From assembly GCF_902459655.1 (NCBI RefSeq), contig NZ_CABPSB010000001.1, forward strand, positions 372,001-436,000: a stretch of DNA of 64,000 nt, written 5' to 3'. This DNA is from Pandoraea anhela. Lineage in GTDB: Bacteria > Pseudomonadota > Gammaproteobacteria > Burkholderiales > Burkholderiaceae. Made by a program: the position numbers and the translations under genes. Shown here piece by piece: positions 44,804 through 53,639 of the stretch (position 1 is the stretch's first letter; each line of letters starts with the position of its first letter). The notes below the pieces were generated by a model. It was given only the letters and a program-made list of their open reading frames with translations. It searched no databases and was not told where the DNA came from.

Positions 44804-45351
44804 GAACCGATGAGCGGATGGGCGGCAGACGCCCACGCGTTTCTCCGGCGTCCCGAAGTTCCGCCGACTCGCCAGCCATGCGGCAGGGTGCAACGCTCTG
44901 CCGCATTCTCTTTGCCCTCTCTTGCCATCATCTCGCGGTCGTCTCGCTGTCCTTTCCTGACAGCCTGAGACATCCCAAGACATCCCGACGCGTCCGCCGA
45001 CCTCGGCGCCCCTGCCCTGCGCCGCCGCCACGCGGGCCACGCGGGCCGCTCCGGCCGCTCGGATCGCCATCGCGCACCCTGGCCCGATCAGTTTGCTTCA
45101 CGCCGCTGCTCACCCATTCGCATTCGCGCAATACCACCAATACGACCAATACGACAAACACGGCCGAAATGTCTCGTTTTCCTCACTTTGGTGCACGGCG
45201 TTCATACCAGTGGGATGCAAGCGCGGCGTTCGCTGCGACGCAGCATTAAAATCACGCGCTCCCGCTCTCCCAATTCATCGATATACGATATATCATGCGC
45301 AAAATATCAAGACGTCGCCCCAAGACGGTGCGGCCGATGGAGCGGGACGAC
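44804..45351. other. Gap before the HPP-CBS gene
   Basis: A 548-bp stretch without a credible gene. It has a short repeat of the type CCAATACGAC at 45132-45152 and an A/T-rich patch ATCGATATACGATATATC at 45277-45294 with near-palindromic symmetry, possibly promoter or operator DNA for the downstream gene. Confidence 0.4.
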
Positions 45352-46485
45352 ATGGCAATGACACGACGCGATGTGCGCGATTGGATGGCGGGTTTTCTGC
45401 CCGCCGTGGCGGCGGTGCAGGTGCGCGAGCGGCTTCGCGCGGGCATCGGCGCGCTGTGCGGCATCGGCCTGACCGGCGGCCTGATGCTCTGGTGGCTCGG
45501 CCCAACGACATACGTCCCCTGGCTGGTCGCGCCGATGGGCGCGTCGGCCGTTCTGCTGTTCGGTGTTCCCGCCAGTCCTCTCGCACAACCGTGGTCGATG
45601 CTCGGCGGCAATCTCGTTGCGGCCGTCGTCGGGGTGACGTGCGCCATGTTGATCCCGACACCGGTCGTCGCCGCCGCCGCCGCCGTGGGCGTCTCCGTCG
45701 CGTTGATGTTTACGCTGCGCTGCGTGCACCCGCCCTCAGGGGCCGTCGCCCTCACGGCGGTGCTCGGCGGCCCGTCCGTCCATGCGCTCGGTTACGGTTT
45801 CGTGCTGACGCCGATCGCCTTGCAGTCGGTCATGTTGCTCGGTTGCGCCATCGCCTATCACGCGATCACCGGCCACCGTTACCCTCATGCCGTGCGCGCG
45901 CACGCGCCGGCGCGCCCGGTCGATGCGCAGGCGATGCCGGTCACGACGGCCGACGCCGAAAAGGCTCTCGCCCGTCGCAGTGAACTGCTCGACATTTCTG
46001 CGGACGATCTGGTCAGCCTGCTGCGCGACACGCAGCGTGAAGCTTATGCACGACGTGCGCGCGAATTGACGGCGGCGGACGTCATGGGCCCGCCGCTAGC
46101 GAAGGTGCAGGCGCACGACGAAGCGCCGGCCGCATGGCGTCTGTTGCAGCGGCATGGGCTGGACGCCTTGCCGGTCGTCGATGGCGATGCGCGCGTCATC
46201 GGACTGGTAACGCGTCACGACCTGCACGCCCGACGCGCACGCGGCCAGCGCTGGCCGCGCTTCACCGCATCGTTGGGCACATCGTTAGGCGCGGGACAAC
46301 GCCCCGCGATACGCGATCTCATGCAGGGCGATCTCAAGTCGGCGACCGCCGGCATGCCGCTCTCCGAACTGGTGCCGCTGCTCGTCGCGCAACGCCACGG
46401 CACCCTGCCCGTGCTCGACGACGCTGCCCGGCTCGTTGGCGTCGTCACGCACGCCGAAGTGCTTCGCAGGGTCATGACGGCGTAG
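45352..46485 (+). CDS. HPP-family membrane protein with two CBS domains
   Basis: A ~377-residue fusion. The first half is an HPP-family membrane domain with four hydrophobic segments (MLWWLGPTTYVPWLVAPMGASAVLLFGVPASPLAQPW and RCVHPPSGAVALTAVLGGPSV; the HPP triplet is present). The second half holds a pair of CBS modules (TAADVMGPPLAKVQAHDEAPAAWRLL and IRDLMQGDLKSATAGMPLSEL), which usually sense adenosine nucleotides. Function is uncertain; relatives occur near nitrogen and nitrite transport genes. I start at MAMTRRD (45352), GGAG nine bases upstream; an ATG at 45295 would add 19 residues and lacks a ribosome site. Confidence 0.85.
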   Translation: MAMTRRDVRDWMAGFLPAVAAVQVRERLRAGIGALCGIGLTGGLMLWWLGPTTYVPWLVAPMGASAVLLFGVPASPLAQPWSMLGGNLVAAVVGVTCAMLIPTPVVAAAAAVGVSVALMFTLRCVHPPSGAVALTAVLGGPSVHALGYGFVLTPIALQSVMLLGCAIAYHAITGHRYPHAVRAHAPARPVDAQAMPVTTADAEKALARRSELLDISADDLVSLLRDTQREAYARRARELTAADVMGPPLAKVQAHDEAPAAWRLLQRHGLDALPVVDGDARVIGLVTRHDLHARRARGQRWPRFTASLGTSLGAGQRPAIRDLMQGDLKSATAGMPLSELVPLLVAQRHGTLPVLDDAARLVGVVTHAEVLRRVMTA

Positions 46486-46789
46486 GCGTAGGCGTAGGCG
46501 CAGGCGTCGGGCGAGATCGAGATCGGCGTCGCCGACCGGCGCTCTCGCTGCACGCGACCTTTGCACCGGATCCCGTTGCATCCCTTCCTGGGCCGCCCTG
46601 CCCGTCGCCCTGCACGTCGCCCTGCACGTCGCCCTGCACGTCGCCCTGCCCGTCGCCCTGCCCCGACATCGACGGCAACGGGCACATGCGCGATTGTCAG
46701 CCTTATGCCGATCTGCAAGAATGGCGGCGTTGTAACGCACCATGTCGTACAGCTTCGATCAACGAAGCGATATCCGCTCAGGGGGAAAC
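46483..46789. repeat. Repeat-rich gap: TAGGCG hexamers and 12-bp CGTCGCCCTGCA units
   Basis: Starting in the stop codon, TAGGCG occurs three times followed by CAGGCG (46483-46506). Five tandem 12-base units of CGTCGCCCTGCA/CC lie at 46603-46662, preceded by a partial unit. The arrangement makes long artefactual open frames on both strands. No real gene is seen; the end carries the ribosome site GGGGGAAAC of the next gene. Confidence 0.85.
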
Positions 46790-47617
46790 ATGGAACCGAT
46801 AACGTTCACGCAGTGTTTCAAAGGCGCATGGATCGACGGCCTCAACGCGTTACGCAATCGGCCGCTGCTATGTCTGTCGATTACGGTGGTCTTGCTTATC
46901 ACGTCGGCGCTGGGCGTTTCGTTTCGACAACTGGCACTGACCGCATCGCAAAGCAGTTCCCCCGCCTTGTTCCGATTCCAGATTTCGTTGCTGTCGCTGG
47001 CCGTCAGCTTCGTGAATCTGTGCGCCCTGGCGATACTTGCCGTGCATGTTCTTCGTTATGTCGTACTCGGACCGGACGCCGCCCGACACGCCTCCTGGCT
47101 CGATCGCGGTGTGCGACGCTACGTCGCGACGTCGTTTCAGGTCGCCATCGTCTGGTGGATCGCGCTCATCATCGCCATTCCCGCCGGGGTCTTTGGTATG
47201 CGCCTGGTCGGACAGGGCAGTTCACGAGCGTTTGCGGCCACGCTTCTCGCGTTGCTCGTGTGTGTAACGCTCTTTCTGCTGGTGCGTATTTCTCTGATCT
47301 TTCCTCAGATCGCCGCAGGGCGCAGCAAACGCTGGCGCTCGGCGTGGCTTGACTCGCGGGGCCATTTCTGGTCGATGTTCGGCACCTCGATCGCGACCCT
47401 CATCCCGCTGATCATCGGCGGATTGATCGCATTTGCCATTGTGCAGGTCATCCTGAAGCTCATGCCTCAGGTGACGGTCGCCGTGCTGGCCTCGCTCATT
47501 CTGCAAGCCGTGATCTCGGTCATTTATCTCGCCGTCGCTTGCGCCGTGCTCGGCTGGCTCTATCACCGCTACGCCGATCAGTTACTCGTCTTCGAGGACG
47601 CCCCGGACGGTTTGTAG
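46790..47617 (+). CDS. Predicted six-helix membrane protein, unknown family
   Basis: A 275-residue integral membrane protein with six hydrophobic spans (starting near LCLSITVVLLITS, LLSLAVSFVNLCALAILAVH, VAIVWWIALIIAIPAG, LLALLVCVTLFLLVRI, IATLIPLIIGGLIAFAI and LASLILQAVISVIYLAVA). The pattern resembles general glycerophosphoryl-like or DUF-type membrane proteins, but I recognise no family motif. Start at the ATG at 46790 preceded by GGGGGAAAC; a start 16 codons earlier is less likely. It is followed by a terminator and the convergent map gene. Confidence 0.8.
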   Translation: MEPITFTQCFKGAWIDGLNALRNRPLLCLSITVVLLITSALGVSFRQLALTASQSSSPALFRFQISLLSLAVSFVNLCALAILAVHVLRYVVLGPDAARHASWLDRGVRRYVATSFQVAIVWWIALIIAIPAGVFGMRLVGQGSSRAFAATLLALLVCVTLFLLVRISLIFPQIAAGRSKRWRSAWLDSRGHFWSMFGTSIATLIPLIIGGLIAFAIVQVILKLMPQVTVAVLASLILQAVISVIYLAVACAVLGWLYHRYADQLLVFEDAPDGL

Positions 47618-47629
47618 GCGATCCACGCA

Positions 47630-47658
47630 AAACGGGGCGCATGCGCTGCGCCCCGTTT
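47630..47658. terminator. Bidirectional terminator between membrane protein gene and map
   Basis: Perfect 12-base stem AAACGGGGCGCA / TGCGCCCCGTTT, loop TGCGC, located 12 bases after the membrane protein stop and before the convergent map gene. Confidence 0.85.
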
Positions 47659-47703
47659 CACGTCCATCAACCGCGACATCAACCCGCTTCCGGGCATCGT
47701 CGG

Positions 47704-48543
47704 TCAGGCGGCATTCACCGTCGCCACCGCCCCTTCGCTCGCATCGAGCGCACCATAACGCGCATACTCCCCGAGCCCGTCCGGCCACTGCGTGAGCACC
47801 TGGAATCCTGTCTCCGTGACGGCGACCATGTGCTCCCACTGTGCCGAGAGCGAGCGGTCGCGCGTGACGACCGTCCAGCCATCGGCGAGTTGCCTCGTAT
47901 CCGGCTTGCCGACGTTGACCATCGGCTCGATGGTGAAGATCATGCCGGGACGCAGCGCCAGGCCCGTGCCCGGACGACCGTAATGCAACACCTGCGGGTC
48001 GTCGTGGTACGTGGTGCCGATGCCGTGCCCGCAGTAGTCGCGCACGATGCTGAAGCCCTCGCGATGCGCCACCGTCTGGATCGCGTAGCCGACGTCGCCG
48101 AGCGTCGCCCCCGGTCGCACCGCGCGAATGCCCGCGAGCATCGCTTCGTACGTCGTATCGACCAGACGCCTGGCCAGAATGCTCGGCTTGCCGGCGTAAT
48201 ACATGCGGCTCGTATCGCCGTACCAGCCGTCCTTGATCAGCGCGACGTCGATGTTCACGATATCGCCGTCGTGCAGTTTCTTGTCGCCCGGAATACCGTG
48301 GCAGACAACATGATTGACCGACGCACACACCGTCTTCGGATACCCGTGATAACCGATGTTGGCGGGAATCGCCTTCAGCTCGTCGACGATGAAGTCGTGG
48401 CAGAGACGATCGAGCGCATCGGTCGTGACGCCGGGTCTCACGTGCTCGCCGATCATCGCGAGCACCTGTGCGGCCATCTCCCCGGCGCGACGCGACAGGG
48501 CAACTTCTTCTTTCGAGCGGATCACAACGTTTTCGCGCACCAT
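47704..48543 (-). CDS. map: Type I methionine aminopeptidase
   Basis: A 279-residue metalloenzyme that removes the N-terminal Met of nascent proteins. Metal ligands are in VNHVVCHGIP, DIVNIDVALIKDGWYGDTSRMYYAG, RDYCGHGIGTTYHDDPQV and FTIEPMV; the fifth ligand is in the WEHMV segment. The start MVRENVVIR (48543) sits at a TAATG junction with the ParD-like gene, sharing one base. This appears to be an accessory copy, since housekeeping map usually precedes rpsB. Confidence 0.95.
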   Translation of the reverse strand: MVRENVVIRSKEEVALSRRAGEMAAQVLAMIGEHVRPGVTTDALDRLCHDFIVDELKAIPANIGYHGYPKTVCASVNHVVCHGIPGDKKLHDGDIVNIDVALIKDGWYGDTSRMYYAGKPSILARRLVDTTYEAMLAGIRAVRPGATLGDVGYAIQTVAHREGFSIVRDYCGHGIGTTYHDDPQVLHYGRPGTGLALRPGMIFTIEPMVNVGKPDTRQLADGWTVVTRDRSLSAQWEHMVAVTETGFQVLTQWPDGLGEYARYGALDASEGAVATVNAA

Positions 48544-48797
48544 TACGCCACCTTGTTCAATACGGTGACGGGTGCACCGGTTGCTGGAGAAACGACGGTC
48601 CCGGCCTCTCCGACCGGCCCGCCCTCGGACTCGATGAGTCGGCGGCAAATCTCGCCGTAACTCATCGTGGGATTCAACTCGGCGAGCATGCCGACGCGCA
48701 GCCAATGCTCGGCTTGCGCGTTGATGGAGCGGCTGAGTGCGCCGCTGGTGTTGCGCAGCGCCTCATGCATTTGCTCCGATATTTTGACGATACCCAT
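48543..48797 (-). CDS. ParD-like antitoxin-type protein coupled to map
   Basis: An 84-residue protein beginning MGIVKISEQMHEALRNTSGAL. The N-terminal half resembles the RHH-type ParD-like family (SRSINAQAEHWLRVGMLAELNPTMSYGEICRRLI). Its stop codon overlaps the start codon of map (TAATG), so the two are translationally coupled. I know this pair as a recurrent neighbourhood in proteobacteria; no toxin of the ParE type is present. The role of the pairing is unknown. Confidence 0.85.
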   Translation of the reverse strand: MGIVKISEQMHEALRNTSGALSRSINAQAEHWLRVGMLAELNPTMSYGEICRRLIESEGGPVGEAGTVVSPATGAPVTVLNKVA

Positions 48798-49126
48798 GAT
48801 GCAGGCCTTTATATGCGAAATAGCTACGAAACGTATATTACCAGCCTTGCCCTGAATTGTCTTCCCCCGTCTGCGGTGCCTCGTCAACGGCTCGCCGTCA
48901 ACCGATGATGCATGGCACGCAGACGCAACGACACGCCGCACCCTCGCCCCCCCGACCGGGTGATGCGGGGCGCAGCGGCCCCGGTCGAGTCGCCCGTCGC
49001 GACAAATTGCCGCAAGGCGTCGCATTCATCGCGAAATTGACGATGGCGGCGAATTGCCGCGTGCGCGTGCGTGATAGCATCCGGGCTCGCCTTCACGAAC
49101 GCGGTTTGTCGCCGCGTGCCCCGAAC
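48798..49126. other. Gap between ParD-like gene and DUF2946 gene
   Basis: The 329-bp divergent gap holds the map/ParD promoter region on one side and the leader of the DUF2946 gene on the other. An open frame continues upstream of 49127 through it, so the DUF2946 start is uncertain (see that entry). No dyad or repeat worth naming was seen. Confidence 0.35.
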
Positions 49127-49501
49127 ATGCCGGTATGGTCTCGCAGCAAGCGCATCGCATGGGTCGGCCTCGCCGCCATGTGGATGTTGCTTTGCGCACC
49201 GCTGATCAGCCAGTATCTGCGCGCACACCCGTCGTCCGTCGACGACGCGCTGTCCGGCGCCTTCTGTACCAGCCTGGATGAAACGGCCGCCCAGAGTCGG
49301 CACACGCCGATCTCCCATGCGGCCAGCGCCGCCTGCGGCTATTGTTCGCTGCTCGCGCACAGCCCTGCGCTGCCTCCCGCATCGTTCGCGCTCGTCGACA
49401 CCCGCCTCGGCGGCACGCGCCTTGCGCCGTCGCCGACATTGACCGACGTCGGCACCCCGCTACGTCTCACGCCGCCCTCCCGCGCTCCGCCCTCGATCTG
49501 A
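49127..49501 (+). CDS. DUF2946-family protein
   Basis: A ~124-residue protein with an N-terminal hydrophobic helix (IAWVGLAAMWMLLCAPLISQYL) and the family cysteine pair in ACGYCSLLAHSPALP. DUF2946 proteins are usually next to TonB-dependent receptors or copper genes, and one follows here. The frame is open from 48857, and ATGs at 49043 and 49127 are possible starts; none has a clear ribosome site, so the N-terminus is provisional. Confidence 0.75.
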   Translation: MPVWSRSKRIAWVGLAAMWMLLCAPLISQYLRAHPSSVDDALSGAFCTSLDETAAQSRHTPISHAASAACGYCSLLAHSPALPPASFALVDTRLGGTRLAPSPTLTDVGTPLRLTPPSRAPPSI

Positions 49502-49736
49502 CCCGCATCGGCCGTCGCGCCCCTGACAGCCCGCCACGCCTGTCGCCCATTTCGATCGATGGCGATGTTCCGGCGCGAGCGTGCATGTCCGACGCATACG
49601 GCCGTCCCGCATCGCTCACACGCATTGCCTCGAACCTTGCTGGCGCCCCTCCAGGGCGACGGCTTGCACACGCTTGCGCACCACTGCACGGCAGGCGCTC
49701 GCGCGCGCCCCGATAACGATAAATCCAGACAGCGTC

Positions 49737-51899
49737 ATGAAAACGTCATTCCCGATGCGCACCGCCGTCGCGGCGGCCATTGGCTCGCTGTGCGCCTTCG
49801 CGCACGCCACCGACACCAGCACCACCGTCACCGCCAGCACCACCATCACCAACGGCGCACCTTCGCAGAACGTTCAACTGCCGGCCACGCAGGTGCGGGG
49901 GGACACCGTCAAACCGCTCGATGACCCGATACAGACCGGTAGCCGTCTCGGTCTGTCGATCAAGGAAACGCCTGCGAGCGTCGACGTCATCGACCATCGG
50001 CAATTGGCGGAGCGCGGCGATGCGAGCATTGTCGACGCCGTCAGCCGCGCGACCGGCATCAACGCGTCGCCGCACCCCGGCAACGGCGGCTCGGAACTCG
50101 GCGCGCGCGGTTTCGTCGGCAGCGCCTCGGTCACGCAGCTCTACGACGGCGTTCGCCCTTACGGCGCCATCGGCGTGACCTTCCCTTTCGACACCTGGTC
50201 CGTGGAACGCATCGAAGTCCTTCGTGGTCCTGCGTCCGTCATCTATGGCGAGGGCGCCATCGGCGGCGTGATCAACATCGTCCCGAAAAAGCCCGAGCAA
50301 ACGCCGATCGAAAACGAGGTCCAACTCGGCATCGGGACGGAAAAGACGGGACGCGCGGCCATCGGCAGCGGCGGCGCCATCACCGACAAACTCGCCTACC
50401 GGTTCGACGCGAGCGCCAATCGCTCCAACAACTGGGTCGATCGGGGCGACTCGCGCAATGCGTCGTTCTCCGCCGCGATCCACTACGACTTCACACCGCG
50501 CTTGTCCGTGACGGCCTCACTGGCCGAAGGCAACCAACACCCGATGCAGTACTTCGGCGTACCGCTGGTCGGCGGCCGTCTCGATCCGGCCACGTATCGG
50601 AAGAACTACAACGTGGGCGATTCGCTCATCACCTACCGGGACAGTTGGACGACGCTGGCGGCATCGTGGCGGCCGACGGACGAGATCGTCGTCACCAGCA
50701 CGCTTTACCGCATGAAGAGCAAGCGACACTGGAAAGATGCCGAGGACTACACCTACGTGCCGTCGTCCGGACAGGTCCGGCGCAGCAGCTACACCGAGAT
50801 ACTCCACGATCAGGCGCAGATCGGCAACGTGACGGCCGCGACGCTCAAGGGACATCTCTTCGGCATGGAAAACGCCGTCTCGGCGGGCTTCGAGTTCAAC
50901 CACACGACGTTCCGGCACACCAACAACTCGCCCTATGCCGGCACGTCGTTCGTGGATCTCGACAACCCCGATCCGGGCAACTTCGTGAACGTGGCCGGCA
51001 CGTATCCGAAATACCGCTCGCAGGCGAATCAATACGCGTTCTTCGCGGAGAACCGTCTTAAGATCACGTCGCGCTGGTCGGTGATCGGCGGCGTGCGCTA
51101 CGACCATGCGAGCATCCACCGCGACGACCTCGTTGCGGGCAGCGCCTTCTCCAAAGACCTCGGTTACACCGGCTGGCGCGTGGGCACCGTCTACGACGTG
51201 ACGGCCGACACCACGGTATACGGGCAATACGCGGTCGCGGCCGACCCGGTGAGCGCATTGCTCATGCTCACGCCGGCCAAAGCGAAGTTCGATCTGGCGA
51301 CGGGCAAGCAGATCGAACTCGGCGTGAAACAGGACTGGCTCGACGGCCGCGTCGACGGCACGCTGTCCGTCTACCGTATCGTAAAAAACAACCTGCTGTC
51401 GGTCGATCCGCTCAATCCGTCGCTCAGTTTGCAGGTCGGCCAGCAATCGTCGCGCGGGGTGGAACTGACGCTCGGCGCGCAACTGACCCGCGACGTGCGC
51501 ATCGACGCGAACGGTACGTGGCTGCGCGCCAAATACGATCGGTTCGATGAAAGCGCAGCCGGCGCGTCGGTCTCGCGGGCAGGCAACGTGCCGGTCAACG
51601 TGCCGCAACAGATGGCGAACCTTTGGATGCGCTGGCGCTTCGCTCAGGCCTGGACCGCAAGCGGTGGGCTGAAGTACGTGGGCAAACGCTACGCGGATAC
51701 GGCGAACACGCTGACCCTGCCGTCCTACACCACGGTCGATCTGGCGCTCGCCTGGCAGCCGCGACGCGACCTTACGCTCACCGGCCGCCTCTACAACGTC
51801 TTCAACCGCCATTACGTGCAAACGGCTTACTACAACAACACGCAGTGGCTGCTGGGCAACGACCGTCGCGCCGAACTGGCGATGCTTTACCGGTTCTGA
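49737..51899 (+). CDS. TonB-dependent siderophore-type outer-membrane receptor
   Basis: A 720-residue outer-membrane transporter for a ferric siderophore or related ligand. A signal peptide (MRTAVAAAIGSLCAFAHA) is followed by the plug domain (KETPASVDVIDHRQLAERGDASIVDAVSRATGI, VERIEVLRGPASVIYGEGAIGGVINIVPKKP) and a beta-barrel that ends in aromatic F (LAMLYRF). The first ATG with a signal-type sequence is at 49737. The frame upstream is a shadow. Together with the DUF2946 gene it forms a small uptake locus; no Fur box was identified by eye. Confidence 0.93.
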   Translation: MKTSFPMRTAVAAAIGSLCAFAHATDTSTTVTASTTITNGAPSQNVQLPATQVRGDTVKPLDDPIQTGSRLGLSIKETPASVDVIDHRQLAERGDASIVDAVSRATGINASPHPGNGGSELGARGFVGSASVTQLYDGVRPYGAIGVTFPFDTWSVERIEVLRGPASVIYGEGAIGGVINIVPKKPEQTPIENEVQLGIGTEKTGRAAIGSGGAITDKLAYRFDASANRSNNWVDRGDSRNASFSAAIHYDFTPRLSVTASLAEGNQHPMQYFGVPLVGGRLDPATYRKNYNVGDSLITYRDSWTTLAASWRPTDEIVVTSTLYRMKSKRHWKDAEDYTYVPSSGQVRRSSYTEILHDQAQIGNVTAATLKGHLFGMENAVSAGFEFNHTTFRHTNNSPYAGTSFVDLDNPDPGNFVNVAGTYPKYRSQANQYAFFAENRLKITSRWSVIGGVRYDHASIHRDDLVAGSAFSKDLGYTGWRVGTVYDVTADTTVYGQYAVAADPVSALLMLTPAKAKFDLATGKQIELGVKQDWLDGRVDGTLSVYRIVKNNLLSVDPLNPSLSLQVGQQSSRGVELTLGAQLTRDVRIDANGTWLRAKYDRFDESAAGASVSRAGNVPVNVPQQMANLWMRWRFAQAWTASGGLKYVGKRYADTANTLTLPSYTTVDLALAWQPRRDLTLTGRLYNVFNRHYVQTAYYNNTQWLLGNDRRAELAMLYRF

Positions 51900-51946
51900 G
51901 CCCCCCCGCACGAGTCGGCGAGGGCGGGCGTGCGCGGCGGCACCGG

Positions 51947-53524
51947 TCAGCCTGCGTTTTCGGTCACGGCGCACACTGCGTCACACTCGCGCTCGCCGCG
52001 ACCGAAGGCGATTACGCTCATCAACGCCATCGACCACGCCCCGACGACGCCGTACAGCATCACCCATCCGAAGCCGTGCACCAGCGCGTCACGGGCCACA
52101 TCGGCAACATGCGTGGCTTGCACGACCTGCCCTTGCGGGCCCGCAAGCGCCATGGCATCGACAATGGCATCGAAACTGCCTGCGGCGACCCTCTCCGCGA
52201 GCGCGCGCAACGACGGCGCGTCGAGGATGCCCGGCAGCGCACTCGTCAGATAGGTATGGACGCCCTTGAGCAAAATGAAGCCCATCAGCGCGATGTTGAT
52301 GGCCAGACTGATCAGTCGCGCACTCATATCGATGCCGGAGGCCATGCCCGCCCGATGGGTTGACACGGCACCCGTCGCCGTATTGGTGACCGGCGTATTC
52401 GTCAGTCCGAGTCCTGCGCCACAGAGTACGCAGCCCGGCAGCATCGTGAGCCAACTGGCGTGCGCCATGCCCGAACCGAGCTTCATCAGCAGGAAACCCA
52501 GGCCGATGGTGAACAACCCCAGCGGGATCACCCGGCGCGCATCGAAGCGCTGCGAAAGCCGCTCGGCAACGGGCGGCACGACCAGCGTCGGGAGCGTATA
52601 AGCCAACAGCGACCAACCGGCCTCCACGCTCGAATATCCCAGCGCCCCCTGAAAGTAGATCGGCAGGTAAATCATGAACGCCCAGTAGCTGAAGTTCATG
52701 CCCATCGAGCCGAACATGGCCCCGGCGAAGCGGCGAATCCGGAACACCGAGAAATCGAACATCGGACGGGGGCTACGCGTCTCGACCAGGAGAAATGCGA
52801 GGAAACAAGCCAGTGTGGCGGCCGCGATGCCCAACGTCTGAGGACTGCCCATCCCCAGGTCGGGTCCTTGCGTAATGAGGTACACCAGACCGAACGTCGC
52901 CAGCGACAGCGTGACGACGCCTGGCAAGTCGAGGTCATTCGCGTGCGGATCCCGAGACTCCTGCACACCGACGAACACCAAACCGAGCGCAACGATCGCA
53001 AGCACCGCATGAACGAGAAAAACCCACTGCCAGTCGGCCACCGCAACGATCATGCCGCCAACGATCGGGCCGAAACCGAGTCCGATGCCGAAGATGATGC
53101 CCCATGCACCGAACGCCTTGCTGCGCTCACGCCCTTCACGAAATTGATGTGAGAGCAACGCGACCTGACAAATCAGCATCGCGCCACCGCCCATGCCCTG
53201 CAGGAAGCGACTCACGATCAGCACCGGCGCGCTCTGCGCCAGGCCACAGGCGAGCGACGTCAGTCCGAAGGCCACGATACTGATCACATACACGCGCCGG
53301 CGTCCGAAGCGATCGGCGAGCGTTCCCGTCGCCATCAATACGGTCGTACACGCGAGCGTGTAAGCGTTCATGATCCATTGAATGTCCTTGAAGTCGGCGT
53401 GAAGCACGCCTTCGAGGGTGGCAAGGACTGTCGGGACACTGGAGATTTCGAGACCGAACATCAGCGACGTCAGGCAGATGGCGGCGAGCGCCATCGCGTT
53501 CTGAGGGACGCGAGGAAATGTCAT
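51947..53524 (-). CDS. MFS transporter, DHA2 (EmrB/QacA-like) family
   Basis: A 525-residue 14-helix proton-linked exporter. The start MTFPRVPQNAMALAAICLTSLMFGLEISS at 53524 fits the family. The signature DRFGRRRVYV after helix 2 and the motif C-like GxGLGFGPIVGG segment (GIIFGIGLGFGPIVGGMI) are present. Substrates are unknown. It is divergent from a LysR regulator across 115 bases containing a perfect palindrome, so expression is likely controlled by it. Confidence 0.93.
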   Translation of the reverse strand: MTFPRVPQNAMALAAICLTSLMFGLEISSVPTVLATLEGVLHADFKDIQWIMNAYTLACTTVLMATGTLADRFGRRRVYVISIVAFGLTSLACGLAQSAPVLIVSRFLQGMGGGAMLICQVALLSHQFREGRERSKAFGAWGIIFGIGLGFGPIVGGMIVAVADWQWVFLVHAVLAIVALGLVFVGVQESRDPHANDLDLPGVVTLSLATFGLVYLITQGPDLGMGSPQTLGIAAATLACFLAFLLVETRSPRPMFDFSVFRIRRFAGAMFGSMGMNFSYWAFMIYLPIYFQGALGYSSVEAGWSLLAYTLPTLVVPPVAERLSQRFDARRVIPLGLFTIGLGFLLMKLGSGMAHASWLTMLPGCVLCGAGLGLTNTPVTNTATGAVSTHRAGMASGIDMSARLISLAINIALMGFILLKGVHTYLTSALPGILDAPSLRALAERVAAGSFDAIVDAMALAGPQGQVVQATHVADVARDALVHGFGWVMLYGVVGAWSMALMSVIAFGRGERECDAVCAVTENAG

Positions 53525-53559
53525 GGGAGCGCAAAAAAGAATGAAGTCGGAGGTAATAT

Positions 53560-53580
53560 ATCGGGAATCAAATTCCCGAT
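53560..53580. promoter_or_regulatory. Palindromic operator between MFS and LysR genes
   Basis: ATCGGGAAT (53560-53568), spacer CAA, ATTCCCGAT (53572-53580): perfect nine-base arms, located 36 bases upstream of the MFS start and 60 upstream of the LysR start. Probable binding site of the LysR protein encoded alongside. Confidence 0.65.
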
Positions 53581-53639
53581 TACCGACATTTCTTCCCGCA
53601 ATACGCGCCTCTTGGGAACCAATCGAATCGAGACGCCCT

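Noticed and set aside
46472-46687. Minus-strand open frame made of GD and VQ repeats, and plus-strand repeat frames
   Set aside because: The frames exist only because the tandem arrays are free of stops; there is no ribosome site and no conserved content.
48798-49126. A longer DUF2946 protein starting at 48857
   Set aside because: The extra residues are Arg/Pro-rich without ribosome site or hydrophobic start; the helix typical of the family begins after the ATG at 49127.
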